Shown here: positions 44,990-55,168 of the stretch, one piece after another
Layout: the number at the start of each line of letters is the position of its first letter
Position numbering within the stretch: the stretch's first letter is position 1
Origin: Enterococcus pallens ATCC BAA-351
Lineage (GTDB): Bacteria; Bacillota; Bacilli; Lactobacillales; Enterococcaceae
Assembly: GCF_000407485.1 (NCBI RefSeq)
Contig: NZ_ASWD01000002.1
Location: forward strand, 930,001 to 994,000
DNA: 64,000 nucleotides
Reading direction: 5' to 3'
Translations under genes and position numbers: made by a program
Notes under the pieces: model-generated
What the model was told of the DNA's origin: nothing
The model's input: the letters and a program-made list of their open reading frames with translations, nothing else
Database searches by the model: none

Positions 44990-45056
44990 GTGTTGGATTT
45001 TTTTATCAAATAATATGACTTTAAGCATATTTATTGACGAATTTATGCGAAAAACG

Positions 45057-45095
45057 ACAAAAAAAAGACCAGTAGCACTTTACGGCTATTGATCT
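45057..45095 (-). terminator. Terminator of truA
   Basis: An 11-pair stem with one G-U and one mismatch (AGACCAGTAGC 45066-45076 with GCTATTGATCT 45085-45095), 8-base loop, then about eight T on the minus strand. It starts some 20 bases after the truA stop. Confidence 0.7.
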
Positions 45096-45114
45096 CAAAT
45101 TACTAGATACATAT

Positions 45115-45870
45115 CTATTTTGTTTTTTTGTATTTCACTTCGGCTAAATATAAGCCTTCTGGATGAGCAGTAGGACCAGCCGCATTTCGATCCTTTTTAG
45201 CTATTATTTCAGGTATACTGTCAGCAGCCAGTCGACCATTTCCAATTTTCAACAATGTACCCACTAATATACGGATCATCTTGTAAAGGAAACCATTCCC
45301 GCGAAAAATAAAGGTAATTTCACTCCCCTCAGCATTCACTTCCATATCCGCCTGGTAAATCGTCCGCACCTTATCTTCAATGGAACTACCAGTTGCACAA
45401 AAAGAAGTAAAATCATGCGTCCCTAGCAGATCCGGCAAGGCTTGCTTAACCTTTTCCAAATCCAAGGGATATGGATAATAAGCTGCATAAAACCGACGAA
45501 ATGGACTACGAGGCTTTTGAATCTGAACCTTAAAATAGTAGGTTTTTTCATGCACATCATAACGAGCATGAAAATCCTCAGGCACAATCTCAACTGAACG
45601 AACTGCGATATCCTCTGGGGTTTGTGTATCTAAAGCAAAACGCATCCGTTCTTCAGGTCGTTTTTGCGGAAAATCAAAGTGAATTACTTGCCCTAAGGCG
45701 TGAACACCAGCATCGGTACGTCCAGAACCAAATAGTTGAACCGCTTGACCATTGTTCATCTTTTGCAGCGTCTTTTCGATTTCCTCTTGAACCGTTCTTC
45801 CATTGGGCTGACGCTGAAATCCATGGAAGTTGGTTCCATCATAAGCAATAATTGCTTTATATCTAACCAT
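45115..45870 (-). CDS. truA: tRNA pseudouridine(38-40) synthase
   Basis: A 251-residue enzyme that isomerises uridines 38-40 in the tRNA anticodon stem. The catalytic Asp lies in GSGRTDAGVHALGQV; YDGTNFHGFQRQPNGRTVQE is the conserved N-terminus, and RNAAGPTAHPEGLYL the C-terminal motif. The start ATG has TAGGAGA upstream. It is the last gene of the ecfA1-ecfA2-ecfT-truA run conserved after rplQ in Firmicutes, but here a fold-back repeat is inserted between ecfT and truA. Confidence 0.96.
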   Translation of the reverse strand: MVRYKAIIAYDGTNFHGFQRQPNGRTVQEEIEKTLQKMNNGQAVQLFGSGRTDAGVHALGQVIHFDFPQKRPEERMRFALDTQTPEDIAVRSVEIVPEDFHARYDVHEKTYYFKVQIQKPRSPFRRFYAAYYPYPLDLEKVKQALPDLLGTHDFTSFCATGSSIEDKVRTIYQADMEVNAEGSEITFIFRGNGFLYKMIRILVGTLLKIGNGRLAADSIPEIIAKKDRNAAGPTAHPEGLYLAEVKYKKTK

Positions 45871-45899
45871 TCGTTCTTCTCCTAAATTGTCATTATAAA

Positions 45900-46063
45900 A
45901 AGAGGCTGTGACATTAGTCTTTTTAACAGATGGAATTCCGAACTATATTGTATTTGCGACTACGGTCCAGTAGGTCCTCGTTGCAAATCTACAATATTTA
46001 GTGTTTCTTGCTAGATATCGTTCGTGATATTCAGGTCTGTTTTTACTAATGTCACAACCTCTT
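45900..46063. repeat. Fold-back repeat element with 19-base terminal inverted repeats (MITE-like)
   Basis: About 164 bases bounded by AAGAGGCTGTGACATTAGT (45900-45918) and ACTAATGTCACAACCTCTT (46045-46063), which pair over 19 bases with a single C/A difference (a G-U pair on the minus strand). Internally ATTGTA-TTTGC pairs with GCAAAT-CTACAAT, so the whole unit can fold into one long hairpin. Its right end touches the ecfT stop codon; its left end is followed on the minus strand by TTTTTATAAT near truA. No coding content. It looks like a mobile palindromic repeat; no second copy is visible in this window. Confidence 0.75.
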
Positions 46064-46859
46064 AACTGCGTAAAAAGATTAATCCAACTGTTACTACTGC
46101 AAAAATAATAATTACCGCGGTATCTCGTCCCGACCATTTCAGCACACGGTATTTGCTGCGGCCTTCACCACCACGATAACCTCGCGCTTCCATTGCGGTG
46201 GCCAAGTCTTCTGCACGATTAAAGCTGCTGACAAACAAAGGAATCAGCAAAGGAACCACTGCTTTCACCTTTTGGATCAGATTGCCCTCACCAAAATCAA
46301 CACCACGTGCTCGCTGAGCATTCATAATCTTCTCAGTCTCATCCATCAACGTAGGGACGAATCTAAGAGCGATAGAGAGCATTAACGCAATCTCATGCAC
46401 TGGAACATGAACCACTCTAAAAGGCCCCAAAAGCGATTCTATCGCATCTGACATGGATAACGGCGGCGTCGTCAACGTCAGCAATGTCGACATAAATATA
46501 ATCAAAATAAAACGGCAAAAGATAAACAAACCATTTTGAATACCATATTCTGACAAACTAAAAATGCCCCACGACCAATACAATGTCCCGCCACGGGTAA
46601 ACAGCATTTGCAAAATAACCGTAAACGAAATCAGCCAAATCAATGGCCGAACGCCACGAATAAAAAAGCTGAGATCTACTTTTGACAGCATGATAGCACT
46701 TAAGGTAAAAATTGCCAGAAACAAATAGCTTTGCCAGTTATTGGCTAAAAAGATAATACCGATAAAATAAAAGCTGGCAACCAATTTAGCTCGGGGATCC
46801 AAGCGATGAATAATTGAGTCGCCTGGAATGTAGCGGCCAAATATCAATTTATTCATCAT
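46062..46859 (-). CDS. ecfT: Energy-coupling factor transporter transmembrane protein EcfT
   Basis: A 265-residue membrane protein linking the ECF ATPases to exchangeable vitamin-binding S components. It has five or so helices and the two coupling motifs with Ala-Arg-Gly: [13 protein letters not shown] and [12 protein letters not shown]. The N-terminus is [19 protein letters not shown]. The start is ATG 46859 with AGGAGG 8 bases upstream, overlapping the ecfA2 end. The stop codon borders the fold-back repeat, so the last residues (FLRS) should be compared with relatives. Confidence 0.94.
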   Translation of the reverse strand: MMNKLIFGRYIPGDSIIHRLDPRAKLVASFYFIGIIFLANNWQSYLFLAIFTLSAIMLSKVDLSFFIRGVRPLIWLISFTVILQMLFTRGGTLYWSWGIFSLSEYGIQNGLFIFCRFILIIFMSTLLTLTTPPLSMSDAIESLLGPFRVVHVPVHEIALMLSIALRFVPTLMDETEKIMNAQRARGVDFGEGNLIQKVKAVVPLLIPLFVSSFNRAEDLATAMEARGYRGGEGRSKYRVLKWSGRDTAVIIIFAVVTVGLIFLRS

Positions 46860-47718
46860 GGGCAGTACCTCCTGCCTCACGAATAATCCAGTCAGCTAAT
46901 TCTGACTCAGTTAAAGGCAGCTGAGTAAAGCTTGCGCCCTTTTCCTGCATCTTCTCCGCAAAAGTACTGGCGGCTGGTACCCCCAGCTGCTTTTCCTTTA
47001 GCCATTCAACATTTTGAAAAACTACTTGCGGAGTGCCGCTTTTCACAACCTGTCCCTTTTCCAGAACATACATATAGTTAGCAAAATTAGCTACATCATC
47101 CATTAAATGAGTCACTAAAACAATTGTCATATTTCGTTCCTTATGCAGCCGCCAAAAAATATCCATCATTTCCTTGCGACCAGCAGGATCCAGCCCGGCT
47201 GTAGGTTCGTCCAACACCAAAACCTCCGGCTGCATAGCCAAAACTCCAGCGATTGCCACTCGACGCATTTGTCCACCAGACAGTTCAAAAGGAGATCGTT
47301 CAAGATAGCTTTCATCTAAGCCAACCAAACTTAACATCTCAGCAGCCAGCCTTAACGCTTCCTCTTCGCTAACACCAAAATTCTGCGGCCCAAAAGCTAT
47401 ATCCTTAGCAACAGTTTCTTCAAACAACTGTGCCTCAGGAAACTGAAAAACGATGCCCACTTTTTTACGCACCGGTTTCAAATTTTTATTGTCTGTTTCG
47501 GGGGTAATCAGGCGTTCGCCAATCTTAACCTGTCCCGCAGTAGGCTTTAAAAGAGCATTCAAATGCTGCAATAGCGTCGATTTACCACTGCCAGTATGAC
47601 CTACTAAGGCAGTGTAAGAACCTTCCTCAATGGCTAAATCAATGTCAAATAGTGCTCGTTGTTCAAAGGGAGTATTCGGTTGATAAACATAGCTTACTTT
47701 TTCAAAACGGATGTCCAT
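46849..47718 (-). CDS. ecfA2: ECF transporter ATPase EcfA2
   Basis: A 289-residue ABC ATPase of the ECF module. Walker [17 protein letters not shown]-loop [14 protein letters not shown], signature [14 protein letters not shown], Walker [13 protein letters not shown]. The Q-loop and GQMRR signature separate it from EcfA1. The start is ATG 47718, inside the ecfA1 end (25-base overlap). It pairs with EcfA1 and EcfT to energise uptake of vitamins and metals; the S components are encoded elsewhere. Confidence 0.95.
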   Translation of the reverse strand: MDIRFEKVSYVYQPNTPFEQRALFDIDLAIEEGSYTALVGHTGSGKSTLLQHLNALLKPTAGQVKIGERLITPETDNKNLKPVRKKVGIVFQFPEAQLFEETVAKDIAFGPQNFGVSEEEALRLAAEMLSLVGLDESYLERSPFELSGGQMRRVAIAGVLAMQPEVLVLDEPTAGLDPAGRKEMMDIFWRLHKERNMTIVLVTHLMDDVANFANYMYVLEKGQVVKSGTPQVVFQNVEWLKEKQLGVPAASTFAEKMQEKGASFTQLPLTESELADWIIREAGGTAHDE

Positions 47719-48530
47719 AACCAATCCATCATCCCTTCTTCATCCAAATATGTTGTTGGGACATCAACACCCCTGGCTTTTAATGCCATCTTTAGTTTCT
47801 CAGGAAAAGGCAAATCTAACCCTAGAGAAACCAATTCAGGACCTGCTGAAAAAATTTCTTCCGGTGTTCCTTCTTGATAAAGCCGGCCTTCACGCATCAC
47901 TAAAATACGATTAGCACTCGCCGCTTCGTCAATATCATGAGTAATTGAAATAACTGTCAAATCGTTTTCTTCTTTAATCTGCTGAATCGTAGAAATAACA
48001 TCTTCACGACCTTCTGGATCCAGCATACTGGTTGCTTCATCCAAAATAATAATATCTGGACGCAAAGCGACAACGCCAGCAATCGCAACCCGCTGCTTTT
48101 GCCCACCAGATAAACGAGCCGGTTCTCTCGTTGCAAATGAAGACATTTTCACTTGCTCTAATGCGTCAGACACACGCTTTTGCATCTCACTGCGCTCAAT
48201 CCCTTGATTCTCTAAACCAAAGGCCACATCGTCTTCTACTGTGGCTCCCACAAACTGATTATCAGGATTCTGGAAAACCATACCTACCATGCGGCGAATA
48301 TCCCAAACAGTTTCTTCTGAAAGTTCCCTTCCGCCAACAGTCACGGTACCTTTTTGCGGCATCTGCAACCCATTAATAGTTTTAGCCAAGGTAGACTTAC
48401 CAGAACCATTATGGCCAACAATCGCAATCCATTCCCCTTTATTAATCGAAAAAGAAACATCGGTTAATGCTGGTGGTGTATCTTCTTGATAACTAAATTC
48501 AATCTGATTAATTTCAATAATTGGATCCAT
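47694..48530 (-). CDS. ecfA1: ECF transporter ATPase EcfA1
   Basis: A 278-residue ABC ATPase, first gene of the ECF operon. Walker [17 protein letters not shown]-loop [17 protein letters not shown], signature [14 protein letters not shown], Walker [13 protein letters not shown]. The start ATG has AAGGGTG upstream. A promoter with 17-base spacing lies about 55 bases before it, downstream of the structured RNA after rplQ, so the module is transcribed apart from the ribosomal cluster. Confidence 0.95.
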   Translation of the reverse strand: MDPIIEINQIEFSYQEDTPPALTDVSFSINKGEWIAIVGHNGSGKSTLAKTINGLQMPQKGTVTVGGRELSEETVWDIRRMVGMVFQNPDNQFVGATVEDDVAFGLENQGIERSEMQKRVSDALEQVKMSSFATREPARLSGGQKQRVAIAGVVALRPDIIILDEATSMLDPEGREDVISTIQQIKEENDLTVISITHDIDEAASANRILVMREGRLYQEGTPEEIFSAGPELVSLGLDLPFPEKLKMALKARGVDVPTTYLDEEGMMDWLWTSVLKK

Positions 48531-48580
48531 GACAGCACCCTTCATTTACTTATATTTCGTTCTGTTAAAAACCTGTACTA

Positions 48581-48609
48581 AGACTAGCAAAAAAGTCTTC
48601 TTTTTTCAA
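48581..48609 (-). promoter_or_regulatory. Promoter of ecfA1-ecfA2-ecfT
   Basis: TTGAAA (complement of 48604-48609), 17-base spacer, TGCTAGTCT with TAGTCT as the complement of 48581-48586. Confidence 0.5.
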
Positions 48610-48666
48610 TCTGTTCTACTTAAAATGCTTTTTGATACCTTGATGTCTTGACAGGAAATCAGGGTA

Positions 48667-48790
48667 CAAAAAAACACTTTATGATGAGAGCTTACTTCCC
48701 AGAACAATCTGGGAAGCAGCGCTGAGCTAGACTCGGAGATAATCTCCAACATCATAACACTCTAAAAGAATCATCTATAAAGTGAAGAGT
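48667..48790 (-). ncRNA. Structured RNA downstream of rplQ, fits L17 downstream element (L17DE)
   Basis: On the minus strand, CACTTTAT(A)GATGA (complement of 48771-48784) pairs with TCATCATAAAGTG (complement of 48675-48687) in a 13-pair closing stem with one bulge, followed by eight T. Inside are the hairpins GGAGA-TTA-TCTCC and CTTCCCA-N8-TGGGAAG. A conserved RNA called L17DE has been described in the 3' UTR of rplQ operons of Lactobacillales; position, multi-branched form and terminal U run agree. It also serves as the terminator of the alpha operon. Identity by position and shape; not tested against the covariance model. Confidence 0.65.
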
Positions 48791-48795
48791 GATTA

Positions 48796-49176
48796 TTAAA
48801 CAAGTTCAATAACAACCATAGGGGCGTTGTCGCCGCGACGAGGTTCAGTTTTCAAGATACGAGTGTATCCTCCTTGACGTTCAGCGTAACGAGGTGCGAT
48901 GTCATTGAATAGCTTTTGCAAAGCAGATTCTCTAACAATTTCTTCGTTATCATCGCGAACATCGGCTACTTCATTACGTACAAAGCTTGCAGCTTGGCGA
49001 CGTGCATGAAGATCCCCGCGTTTTCCTAAAGTAATCATCTTTTCAGTTGTTGAACGAATTTCTTTCGCACGAGCTTCAGTCGTTACGATGCGTTCGTTGA
49101 TAATTAAATCAGTTGTTAAGTCACGCAACATTGCTTTACGTTGGCTAGATGTGCGTCCTAATTTACGGTAACTCAC
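48796..49176 (-). CDS. rplQ: 50S ribosomal protein L17
   Basis: A 126-residue protein lining the peptide exit region. The N-terminus [19 protein letters not shown] is diagnostic. The start is GTG with AGGGAA upstream. It is the last gene of the alpha operon, 27 bases after rpoA, and is followed by the structured RNA. Confidence 0.96.
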   Translation of the reverse strand: MSYRKLGRTSSQRKAMLRDLTTDLIINERIVTTEARAKEIRSTTEKMITLGKRGDLHARRQAASFVRNEVADVRDDNEEIVRESALQKLFNDIAPRYAERQGGYTRILKTEPRRGDNAPMVVIELV

Positions 49177-49203
49177 GTAGGTTTCCCTCCTTTGTCAACA
49201 ATA

Positions 49204-50142
49204 TTAATCGTCTTTACGTAGGCCAAGGCCTAAATCGTGTAATTTAGCTTTTACTTCTTCAAGTGATTTACGACCTAAATTACGAACCTTGATCATTTCA
49301 GGTTCAGACTTATTCGTTAATTCTTGAACCGTATTGATTCCAGCACGTTTCAAACAATTGTATGAACGTACAGACAAATCTAGTTCTTCGATGGTCATTT
49401 CCAACATTTTTTCTTTTTGAGTCTCTTCTTTTTCTACCATGATTTCAGCATTTTTGGCTTCATCTGTTAGATTTACAAAGATATCCAAATGTTCAGTTAA
49501 AATCTTTGCAGCCAAGCTTAATGCTTCTTGTGCAATGATTGAACCGTCTGTCCAAATTTCCATCGTTAATTTATCATAATCATCTCTACGACCAACACGA
49601 GTATTTTCAACTTGGTAGTTGACTTTACGTACTGGAGTATAGATAGAATCGACAGGAAGTACACCGATAGGCATATCTTCTTTTTTGTTTTCGTCTGCTT
49701 GAACATAGCCTCGACCAGGTCTTACTGTTAGGCGAGCATGGAATGTCGCACCTTCAGATACTGTACAAATGTACAAGTCTTTGTTTAAGATTTCAACGTC
49801 GCTGTCAACGATAATATCGCCGGCAGTAACTGTTGCTGGTCCAGTAATATCGATCTCAAGGGTTTTTTCTTCTTCGGTGAATAATTTTAACGCTAAACCT
49901 TTAATGTTTAAGATGATTTGTACTACGTCTTCTCTTACACCTTTTACAGTAGAGAATTCATGTAACACACCATCAATTTGAATATTGGTAATAGCAGCAC
50001 CAGGTAAAGAAGAAAGTAGAATACGACGTAGAGAATTACCTAAAGTAGTTCCATAACCTCTTTCTAGAGGCTCAACAACGAACTTGCCATAATCTCTGTC
50101 TTCATCAATTTTTGTGATTCTTGGTTTTTCGAATTCAATCAT
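49204..50142 (-). CDS. rpoA: RNA polymerase alpha subunit
   Basis: A 312-residue subunit that assembles the polymerase and contacts upstream DNA and activators. The N-terminal domain has [19 protein letters not shown]; the C-terminal domain has [20 protein letters not shown] and [14 protein letters not shown]. The start ATG at 50142 gives the usual N-terminus IEFEKPRIT; an ATG 9 bases earlier is closer to the GGGG site than normal. Between rpsK and rplQ as usual. Confidence 0.97.
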   Translation of the reverse strand: MIEFEKPRITKIDEDRDYGKFVVEPLERGYGTTLGNSLRRILLSSLPGAAITNIQIDGVLHEFSTVKGVREDVVQIILNIKGLALKLFTEEEKTLEIDITGPATVTAGDIIVDSDVEILNKDLYICTVSEGATFHARLTVRPGRGYVQADENKKEDMPIGVLPVDSIYTPVRKVNYQVENTRVGRRDDYDKLTMEIWTDGSIIAQEALSLAAKILTEHLDIFVNLTDEAKNAEIMVEKEETQKEKMLEMTIEELDLSVRSYNCLKRAGINTVQELTNKSEPEMIKVRNLGRKSLEEVKAKLHDLGLGLRKDD

Positions 50143-50223
50143 TCTTATCATTTACCCCTTTCAAAACGAAAAGTGTCTTGTTCAATGACGTTCCTGTAAA
50201 ACTCATAGTGAGAGGGGCACTCA

Positions 50224-50613
50224 TTAAACACGACGGCGTTTTGGAGGGCGGCATCCATTATGAGGTACTGGAGTCACGTCACGAATTGCGGTTACTTCCA
50301 AACCAGTTGCTTGCAATGAACGAATTGCTGCTTCACGACCAGAACCAGGTCCTTTAACAGTCACTTCAACACTTTTCAAACCATGTTCCATTGCAGCTTT
50401 TGTAGCTGTTTCAGCAGCCATTTGTGCCGCAAAAGGAGTAGATTTCTTACTACCTTTGAAGCCTAATGAGCCAGCAGAAGACCAAGCTAGAGCATTACCG
50501 TTTGTGTCAGTAATCATGATGATTGTATTGTTAAAAGTCGAATGAATGTGAGCAATTCCTGACTCAATATTCTTCTTCACACGACGTTTACGATTAACTT
50601 TCTTTGCTACCAT
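50224..50613 (-). CDS. rpsK: 30S ribosomal protein S11
   Basis: A 129-residue platform protein. [20 protein letters not shown] and [20 protein letters not shown] are diagnostic; the end [13 protein letters not shown] is basic. Between rpsM (23 bases away) and rpoA. Confidence 0.97.
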   Translation of the reverse strand: MVAKKVNRKRRVKKNIESGIAHIHSTFNNTIIMITDTNGNALAWSSAGSLGFKGSKKSTPFAAQMAAETATKAAMEHGLKSVEVTVKGPGSGREAAIRSLQATGLEVTAIRDVTPVPHNGCRPPKRRRV

Positions 50614-50636
50614 GAAGATTTAACCTCCTTCACTAA

Positions 50637-51002
50637 TTATTTTTTCTTACCTGCAATCGCGCGAGCTGGACCCTTACGAGTGCGCGCATTGTTTTTCGTG
50701 TTTTGTCCACGAGTTGGTAATCCACGACGATGACGAATTCCACGGTAAGAACCGATTTCCATCAAACGTTTGATGTTTAGGTTGACTTCACGACGAAGGT
50801 CACCTTCAACTTTTAATTTATCAACTTCTGCACGAATAGCGTCTGTTTGTTCATTCGTTAAATCACGTACACGAATGTCTTCAGATACGCCGGCATCGGC
50901 TAAAATTTGTTTAGCAGTAGTATTTCCAATCCCAAAAATATAGGTTAAAGAAATTACTACGCGTTTATCACGAGGAATATCTACTCCTGCAATACGAGCC
51001 AT
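50637..51002 (-). CDS. rpsM: 30S ribosomal protein S13
   Basis: A 121-residue head protein contacting the P-site t[22 protein letters not shown] starts it, and [20 protein letters not shown] is the conserved C-terminal tail. Follows rpmJ by 18 bases. Confidence 0.97.
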   Translation of the reverse strand: MARIAGVDIPRDKRVVISLTYIFGIGNTTAKQILADAGVSEDIRVRDLTNEQTDAIRAEVDKLKVEGDLRREVNLNIKRLMEIGSYRGIRHRRGLPTRGQNTKNNARTRKGPARAIAGKKK

Positions 51003-51020
51003 ATTTATCTACACCTCCAA

Positions 51021-51137
51021 TTATCCTTGACGTTGTTTGTGTTTCGGATTTGCTGGGCAAATCACCATAACTCGTCCATTACGACGAATCACTTTACAAT
51101 GTTCACACATTGGTTTTACTGATGGTCTTACTTTCAT
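51021..51137 (-). CDS. rpmJ: 50S ribosomal protein L36
   Basis: A 38-residue basic protein ([20 protein letters not shown]) with the zinc-ribbon residues Cys11, Cys14, Cys27 and His33, so it is the zinc-binding (C+) form of L36. An AGGAGG-like site is upstream. Between infA and rpsM, the standard place. Confidence 0.96.
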   Translation of the reverse strand: MKVRPSVKPMCEHCKVIRRNGRVMVICPANPKHKQRQG

Positions 51138-51170
51138 GATAATACCTCCTGAAGTTTTACGGAGTACAAT

Positions 51171-51389
51171 TTACTTAAAGCGATAGGTAATGCGACCACG
51201 ACTTAGATCATACGGAGAAAGTTCAACAGTCACTTTATCCCCCGGCAAGATTCGAATATAATGCATTCGAATTTTACCGGAAACATGTGCAAGTACTTCG
51301 TGCCCATTTTCCAATTCGACTTTAAACATTGCATTCGGCAAAGTTTCGACGACTGTTCCTTCGATTTCGATCATATCATCTTTTGCCAC
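51171..51389 (-). CDS. infA: Translation initiation factor IF-1
   Basis: A 72-residue OB-fold protein that occupies the 30S A site during initiation ([20 protein letters not shown], then [18 protein letters not shown]). The start is GTG 51389 with AAGGAGG 8 bases upstream, giving the usual length; a longer frame upstream is the leader. It has its own promoter. In Bacillus a map gene lies between adk and infA; none is here. Confidence 0.96.
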   Translation of the reverse strand: MAKDDMIEIEGTVVETLPNAMFKVELENGHEVLAHVSGKIRMHYIRILPGDKVTVELSPYDLSRGRITYRFK

Positions 51390-51438
51390 GCAGAGTACCT
51401 CCTTGTTTTTGTTTCGCATTTTCACACGATAAAATGGC

Positions 51439-51454
51439 GGAAACTGCAGTTCCC
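51439..51454 (-). promoter_or_regulatory. Palindrome in the infA leader
   Basis: GGAAACTGCAGTTCCC is a near-perfect 16-base palindrome between the infA promoter and start; a second small hairpin (ACTTCT-N4-AGAAGT) lies upstream. The role is unknown; it may be a leader RNA structure. Confidence 0.35.
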
Positions 51455-51500
51455 ACCTTAATTTTTAAGTTTCACTTCTAGTTAGAAGTCGGACTGACAT

Positions 51501-51529
51501 ATTCTATCATAAAACCTTAAACTTGGCAA
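51501..51529 (-). promoter_or_regulatory. Promoter of infA-rpmJ-rpsM-rpsK-rpoA-rplQ
   Basis: TTGCCA (complement of 51524-51529), exact 17-base spacer, TAGAAT (complement of 51501-51506) with TG two bases before it. The transcript would have a leader of about 110 bases. Confidence 0.75.
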
Positions 51530-51563
51530 GACGAACTGCATTTTTCAAGTCGGTAGTAAAAAA

Positions 51564-52223
<660 letters not shown>

Positions 52224-52270
52224 TTAGTCATTGCGAAGCGAGAAGGGTGTTGAGGAAATCCTCAACCCGC

Positions 52271-53572
52271 TTACTCTGCATCCATGAAACCGACATAACG
52301 TCGTTTCAACATGAGTCCTTCTAATTGTTTCGCCGTTTCTAGTGCAACCCCAACCACAATCAGCAAGCTGGTACCACCCAATCCAATAGATTGAGGCAGG
52401 TTCCAAACCATTTGAGCGATGATCGGAATCAAGGCAATCAGTCCTAAAAAGATCGAACCAACTACACTCAAACGCATCAAGATACGAGAAACGTATTCTT
52501 CTGTTCCTTTACCTGGTCGCACACGCGGAATGTAACTTCCTTGTTTTTGCAAGTTCTCTGCAAGTTTCTCAGGGTTAACCTGAACAAACGCATAGAAGAA
52601 GGTGAAGGCAACAATCAGAACAGTGTAAATCGTCGCACCTGGTACCGTGTTATAGCTAAAGAGATTTTTTAAAATATCAAACCAATCTTCAGCACCATAA
52701 CGACTAGCTAAAGCTTGCAGCACCGCATTAGGCGTTGCAATAAATGAACTAGCAAAGATAACCGGAATAACCCCGGCAGCATTCACTTTTAAAGGTAAAT
52801 AACTACTGGTTGGTGCCCCAACGACTTGTTTTGTATATTGAATTGGAATTTTTCTTTCTGCCTGTTGGAAATAAGTAACGAAAACAATGATTAATAGCAT
52901 TGCAGCTACTAGAATTACAACAAAAATGACAGATTTCCAAATTTCGCTTGATTCAATGTTTACGAAATAGTCATCGTAAATGTCTACAATACTTTGCGGC
53001 AATCGCGAAACAATCCCTGCAAAGATGATCATAGAAACGCCATTCCCAATTCCTTTTTCCGTAATTTGTTCTCCTAGCCAAGTAACTACCATCGTACCAG
53101 CTGTTAAGATGACACCGATAGTAATGAAGGTTTGCATATCACGATCTGGCACAAAACCAAATTGAGCAAAATAGTTAAATCCTGCTGTGATGGAAACAGA
53201 TTGGATGAATGCTAACACTAATGTTAAATAGCGAGTCGCCTGATTCAACTTTTTCCGTCCTACTTCACCTTGCTTGGACCATTCAACAAATTTAGGCACA
53301 ATATCCATTTGTAATAACTGGATTACAATGGATGCTGTGATATATGGGGAAACTCCCATAGAGAAAATTGAGAAGTTTTGCATAGCTGAACCACTGACCA
53401 TATTCAGCATTCTGAAAAATGGCATCTCGCTCAAGCCTTGCAATCCACTGGCATCAACCCCAGGAACAGTAATCTGAGCGCCAATTCTAAAAACCAGCAA
53501 AATCAGTACTGTAAACAGGATGCGAGATCGGATGTTTTTTACCTTAAAAGAATCCTTTAAAAGTTTAAACAT
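52271..53572 (-). CDS. secY: Protein translocase subunit SecY
   Basis: A 433-residue, ten-helix channel of the Sec translocon. The N-terminus KNIRSRILFTVLILLVFRIG and the plug region follow; ISIMEGVSPYIT-type motif appears as IFSMGVSPYITASI; the cytosolic loop ERKIPIQYTK is conserved. It overlaps rplO by one base (TAATG). FtsY in this window delivers clients to it. Confidence 0.97.
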   Translation of the reverse strand: MFKLLKDSFKVKNIRSRILFTVLILLVFRIGAQITVPGVDASGLQGLSEMPFFRMLNMVSGSAMQNFSIFSMGVSPYITASIVIQLLQMDIVPKFVEWSKQGEVGRKKLNQATRYLTLVLAFIQSVSITAGFNYFAQFGFVPDRDMQTFITIGVILTAGTMVVTWLGEQITEKGIGNGVSMIIFAGIVSRLPQSIVDIYDDYFVNIESSEIWKSVIFVVILVAAMLLIIVFVTYFQQAERKIPIQYTKQVVGAPTSSYLPLKVNAAGVIPVIFASSFIATPNAVLQALASRYGAEDWFDILKNLFSYNTVPGATIYTVLIVAFTFFYAFVQVNPEKLAENLQKQGSYIPRVRPGKGTEEYVSRILMRLSVVGSIFLGLIALIPIIAQMVWNLPQSIGLGGTSLLIVVGVALETAKQLEGLMLKRRYVGFMDAE

Positions 53573-54012
53573 TAGATCACCTCAATTGATCCACCTGCAG
53601 CTTCAATTGCTTCTTGTGCAGCTTTCGAGAATTTTGCAGCTTTGACTGTTAGTTTTTTCTCTAAAGTCCCTTTAGCTAATACTTTAATTCCAGCTTTTTC
53701 GTTGCTGACGATTCCAGCTTCTACTAAAACAACTGGAGTTACTTCTGTTCCATCTTCAAAGCGGTTAAGAACATCTAAATTCACTACTGCGTATTCTTTG
53801 CGGTTTACGTTAGTAAATCCACGTTTTGGCAAACGACGGAATAAAGGAGTTTGTCCCCCTTCAAAGCCTAAACGTACGCCTCCACCTGAACGAGAGTTTT
53901 GACCCTTTTGTCCACGACCAGAAGTTTTACCATTGCCTGATGAAGTTCCGCGACCGACACGATTGCGTACTTTACGAGAACCTTCTGCAGGTTTTAATTC
54001 ATGAAGTTTCAT
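53572..54012 (-). CDS. rplO: 50S ribosomal protein L15
   Basis: A 146-residue protein with a Gly-rich basic N-terminal arm ([20 protein letters not shown], then [16 protein letters not shown]) and a globular C-terminus. Start at ATG 54012 with GGAGG upstream. Its stop overlaps the secY start. Confidence 0.96.
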   Translation of the reverse strand: MKLHELKPAEGSRKVRNRVGRGTSSGNGKTSGRGQKGQNSRSGGGVRLGFEGGQTPLFRRLPKRGFTNVNRKEYAVVNLDVLNRFEDGTEVTPVVLVEAGIVSNEKAGIKVLAKGTLEKKLTVKAAKFSKAAQEAIEAAGGSIEVI

Positions 54013-54047
54013 TGATTGGCACCTCCTTAACAATCTAAATCTATTTT

Positions 54048-54227
54048 CTAGACTTCTTCTACGTCCACTAAATGTGAAATAGTGTTAACCATCCCTTTGA
54101 TGGCTTCGTTGTTAGGTTTAACAACGGTGCTGTTCAACTTTCTCAAGCCTAGAGCTTTCACTGTATCACGTTGGTTTTGAGGACGTCCGATAACACTGCG
54201 TCTTAAAGTAATTTTTAATTCAGCCAT
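54048..54227 (-). CDS. rpmD: 50S ribosomal protein L30
   Basis: A 59-residue protein ([20 protein letters not shown], ending SHLVDVEEV) of the L30 family, between rpsE and rplO. The conserved [13 protein letters not shown] follows. Stop is TAG. The upstream end carries AGGAGG. Confidence 0.96.
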   Translation of the reverse strand: MAELKITLRRSVIGRPQNQRDTVKALGLRKLNSTVVKPNNEAIKGMVNTISHLVDVEEV

Positions 54228-54241
54228 TATTTTCGTCCTCC

Positions 54242-54739
54242 TTATGCTAAGTCTTCTACAGAAACGCCGCGCAATTGCGCTACTTCTTCTGCACGTTTTA
54301 ATTGTTTCAAACCTTCAACAGTTGCACGAACAACGTTGATTGGTGTGTTTGAGCCTAGAGATTTAGAAGTAACATCCGCTACTCCTGCTAATTCCAAGAC
54401 GGCACGAACAGGTCCACCAGCGGCAACCCCAGAACCTTCTACAGCAGGTTTCATTAAGATACGTCCACCGCCGAATACACCAATAACTTCGTGAGGAAGG
54501 GTTGTTCCTACCATTGGTACTTCGACTAAGTTTTTCTTCGCATCTTCAATTGCTTTACGAATTGCTTCTGGTACTTCTTGTGCTTTACCGGTACCAAAGC
54601 CTACGTGTCCGTTTTTGTCACCGACAACAACTAGGGCTGCAAAGCGTAGACGACGTCCACCTTTAACAACTTTAGTTACACGGTTAATCGCAACAACGCG
54701 GTCTTCTAATTCCAAATGTTTTGGATCGATATAAACCAT
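54242..54739 (-). CDS. rpsE: 30S ribosomal protein S5
   Basis: A 165-residue protein near the decoding centre. [19 protein letters not shown] and GVGGGRI-type loop ([15 protein letters not shown]) are typical, with the C-terminal [19 protein letters not shown]. The region around KVVKGGRR is where spectinomycin-resistance mutations arise; it looks wild type. Confidence 0.96.
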   Translation of the reverse strand: MVYIDPKHLELEDRVVAINRVTKVVKGGRRLRFAALVVVGDKNGHVGFGTGKAQEVPEAIRKAIEDAKKNLVEVPMVGTTLPHEVIGVFGGGRILMKPAVEGSGVAAGGPVRAVLELAGVADVTSKSLGSNTPINVVRATVEGLKQLKRAEEVAQLRGVSVEDLA

Positions 54740-54759
54740 GAATGGTGTTCCTCCTTTTC

Positions 54760-55116
54760 CTAAAATTCTAGTCCATTTTCGCGAGCTGCTTGTGCTAAAG
54801 CTGCTACACGGCCATGGTAAAGGTATCCACCACGGTCAAAGACTACTACTTTAATACCTTTTTCAGAAGCACGTTGGGCAACTAACTTACCGACTTCTTG
54901 TGCTTGTTCAGTTTTATTTCCACCTGAAATTTCTTTATCCAAGGTAGAGGCACTTGCTAGCGTCACACCCGCTACGTCATCAATTACTTGCGCGTAGATG
55001 TTTTTGTTAGAACGAAAAACGTTCAAGCGTGGGCACTCAGCAGTACCAGAGATTTTGCTACGTACACGCATGTGGCGCTTTTGGCGTGTTTTGTTTTTAT
55101 CTGGTTTTGTAATCAC
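54760..55116 (-). CDS. rplR: 50S ribosomal protein L18
   Basis: A 118-residue 5S rRNA-binding protein ([20 protein letters not shown], then [17 protein letters not shown]). The start is GTG 55116, placed by AGAGGTG upstream and by family length; a GTG 9 bases earlier is in frame. Confidence 0.95.
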   Translation of the reverse strand: MITKPDKNKTRQKRHMRVRSKISGTAECPRLNVFRSNKNIYAQVIDDVAGVTLASASTLDKEISGGNKTEQAQEVGKLVAQRASEKGIKVVVFDRGGYLYHGRVAALAQAARENGLEF

Positions 55117-55168
55117 AATTGTCACCTCTTTAATTAAGCTGGCCTAGGCCGCATGTAGGGCGAGCCTA

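Larger units (their letters stand above)
44672..44990 (-). promoter_or_regulatory. Long leader of the Rnf-like operon with attenuator-like hairpin
   Basis: About 320 bases with no long gene. Near the promoter-distal end a stem AAAAAAGGCG / CGCCTTTTTT (44701-44710 with 44727-44736, 16-base loop) forms a terminator-like hairpin about 30 bases before rnfC. Upstream, three short frames in three phases lie back to back (44942-44901, 44908-44846, 44841-44746). I recognise no riboswitch class. A candidate promoter (TTGTTA, 17 bases, TAATAA) overlaps an inverted repeat at 44958-44989. Confidence 0.45.

Noticed and set aside
44672-44990. A known riboswitch or T-box ahead of rnfC
   Set aside because: No T-box GGTGG core, FMN, SAM or TPP motifs could be seen; only a terminator-like stem and short frames.
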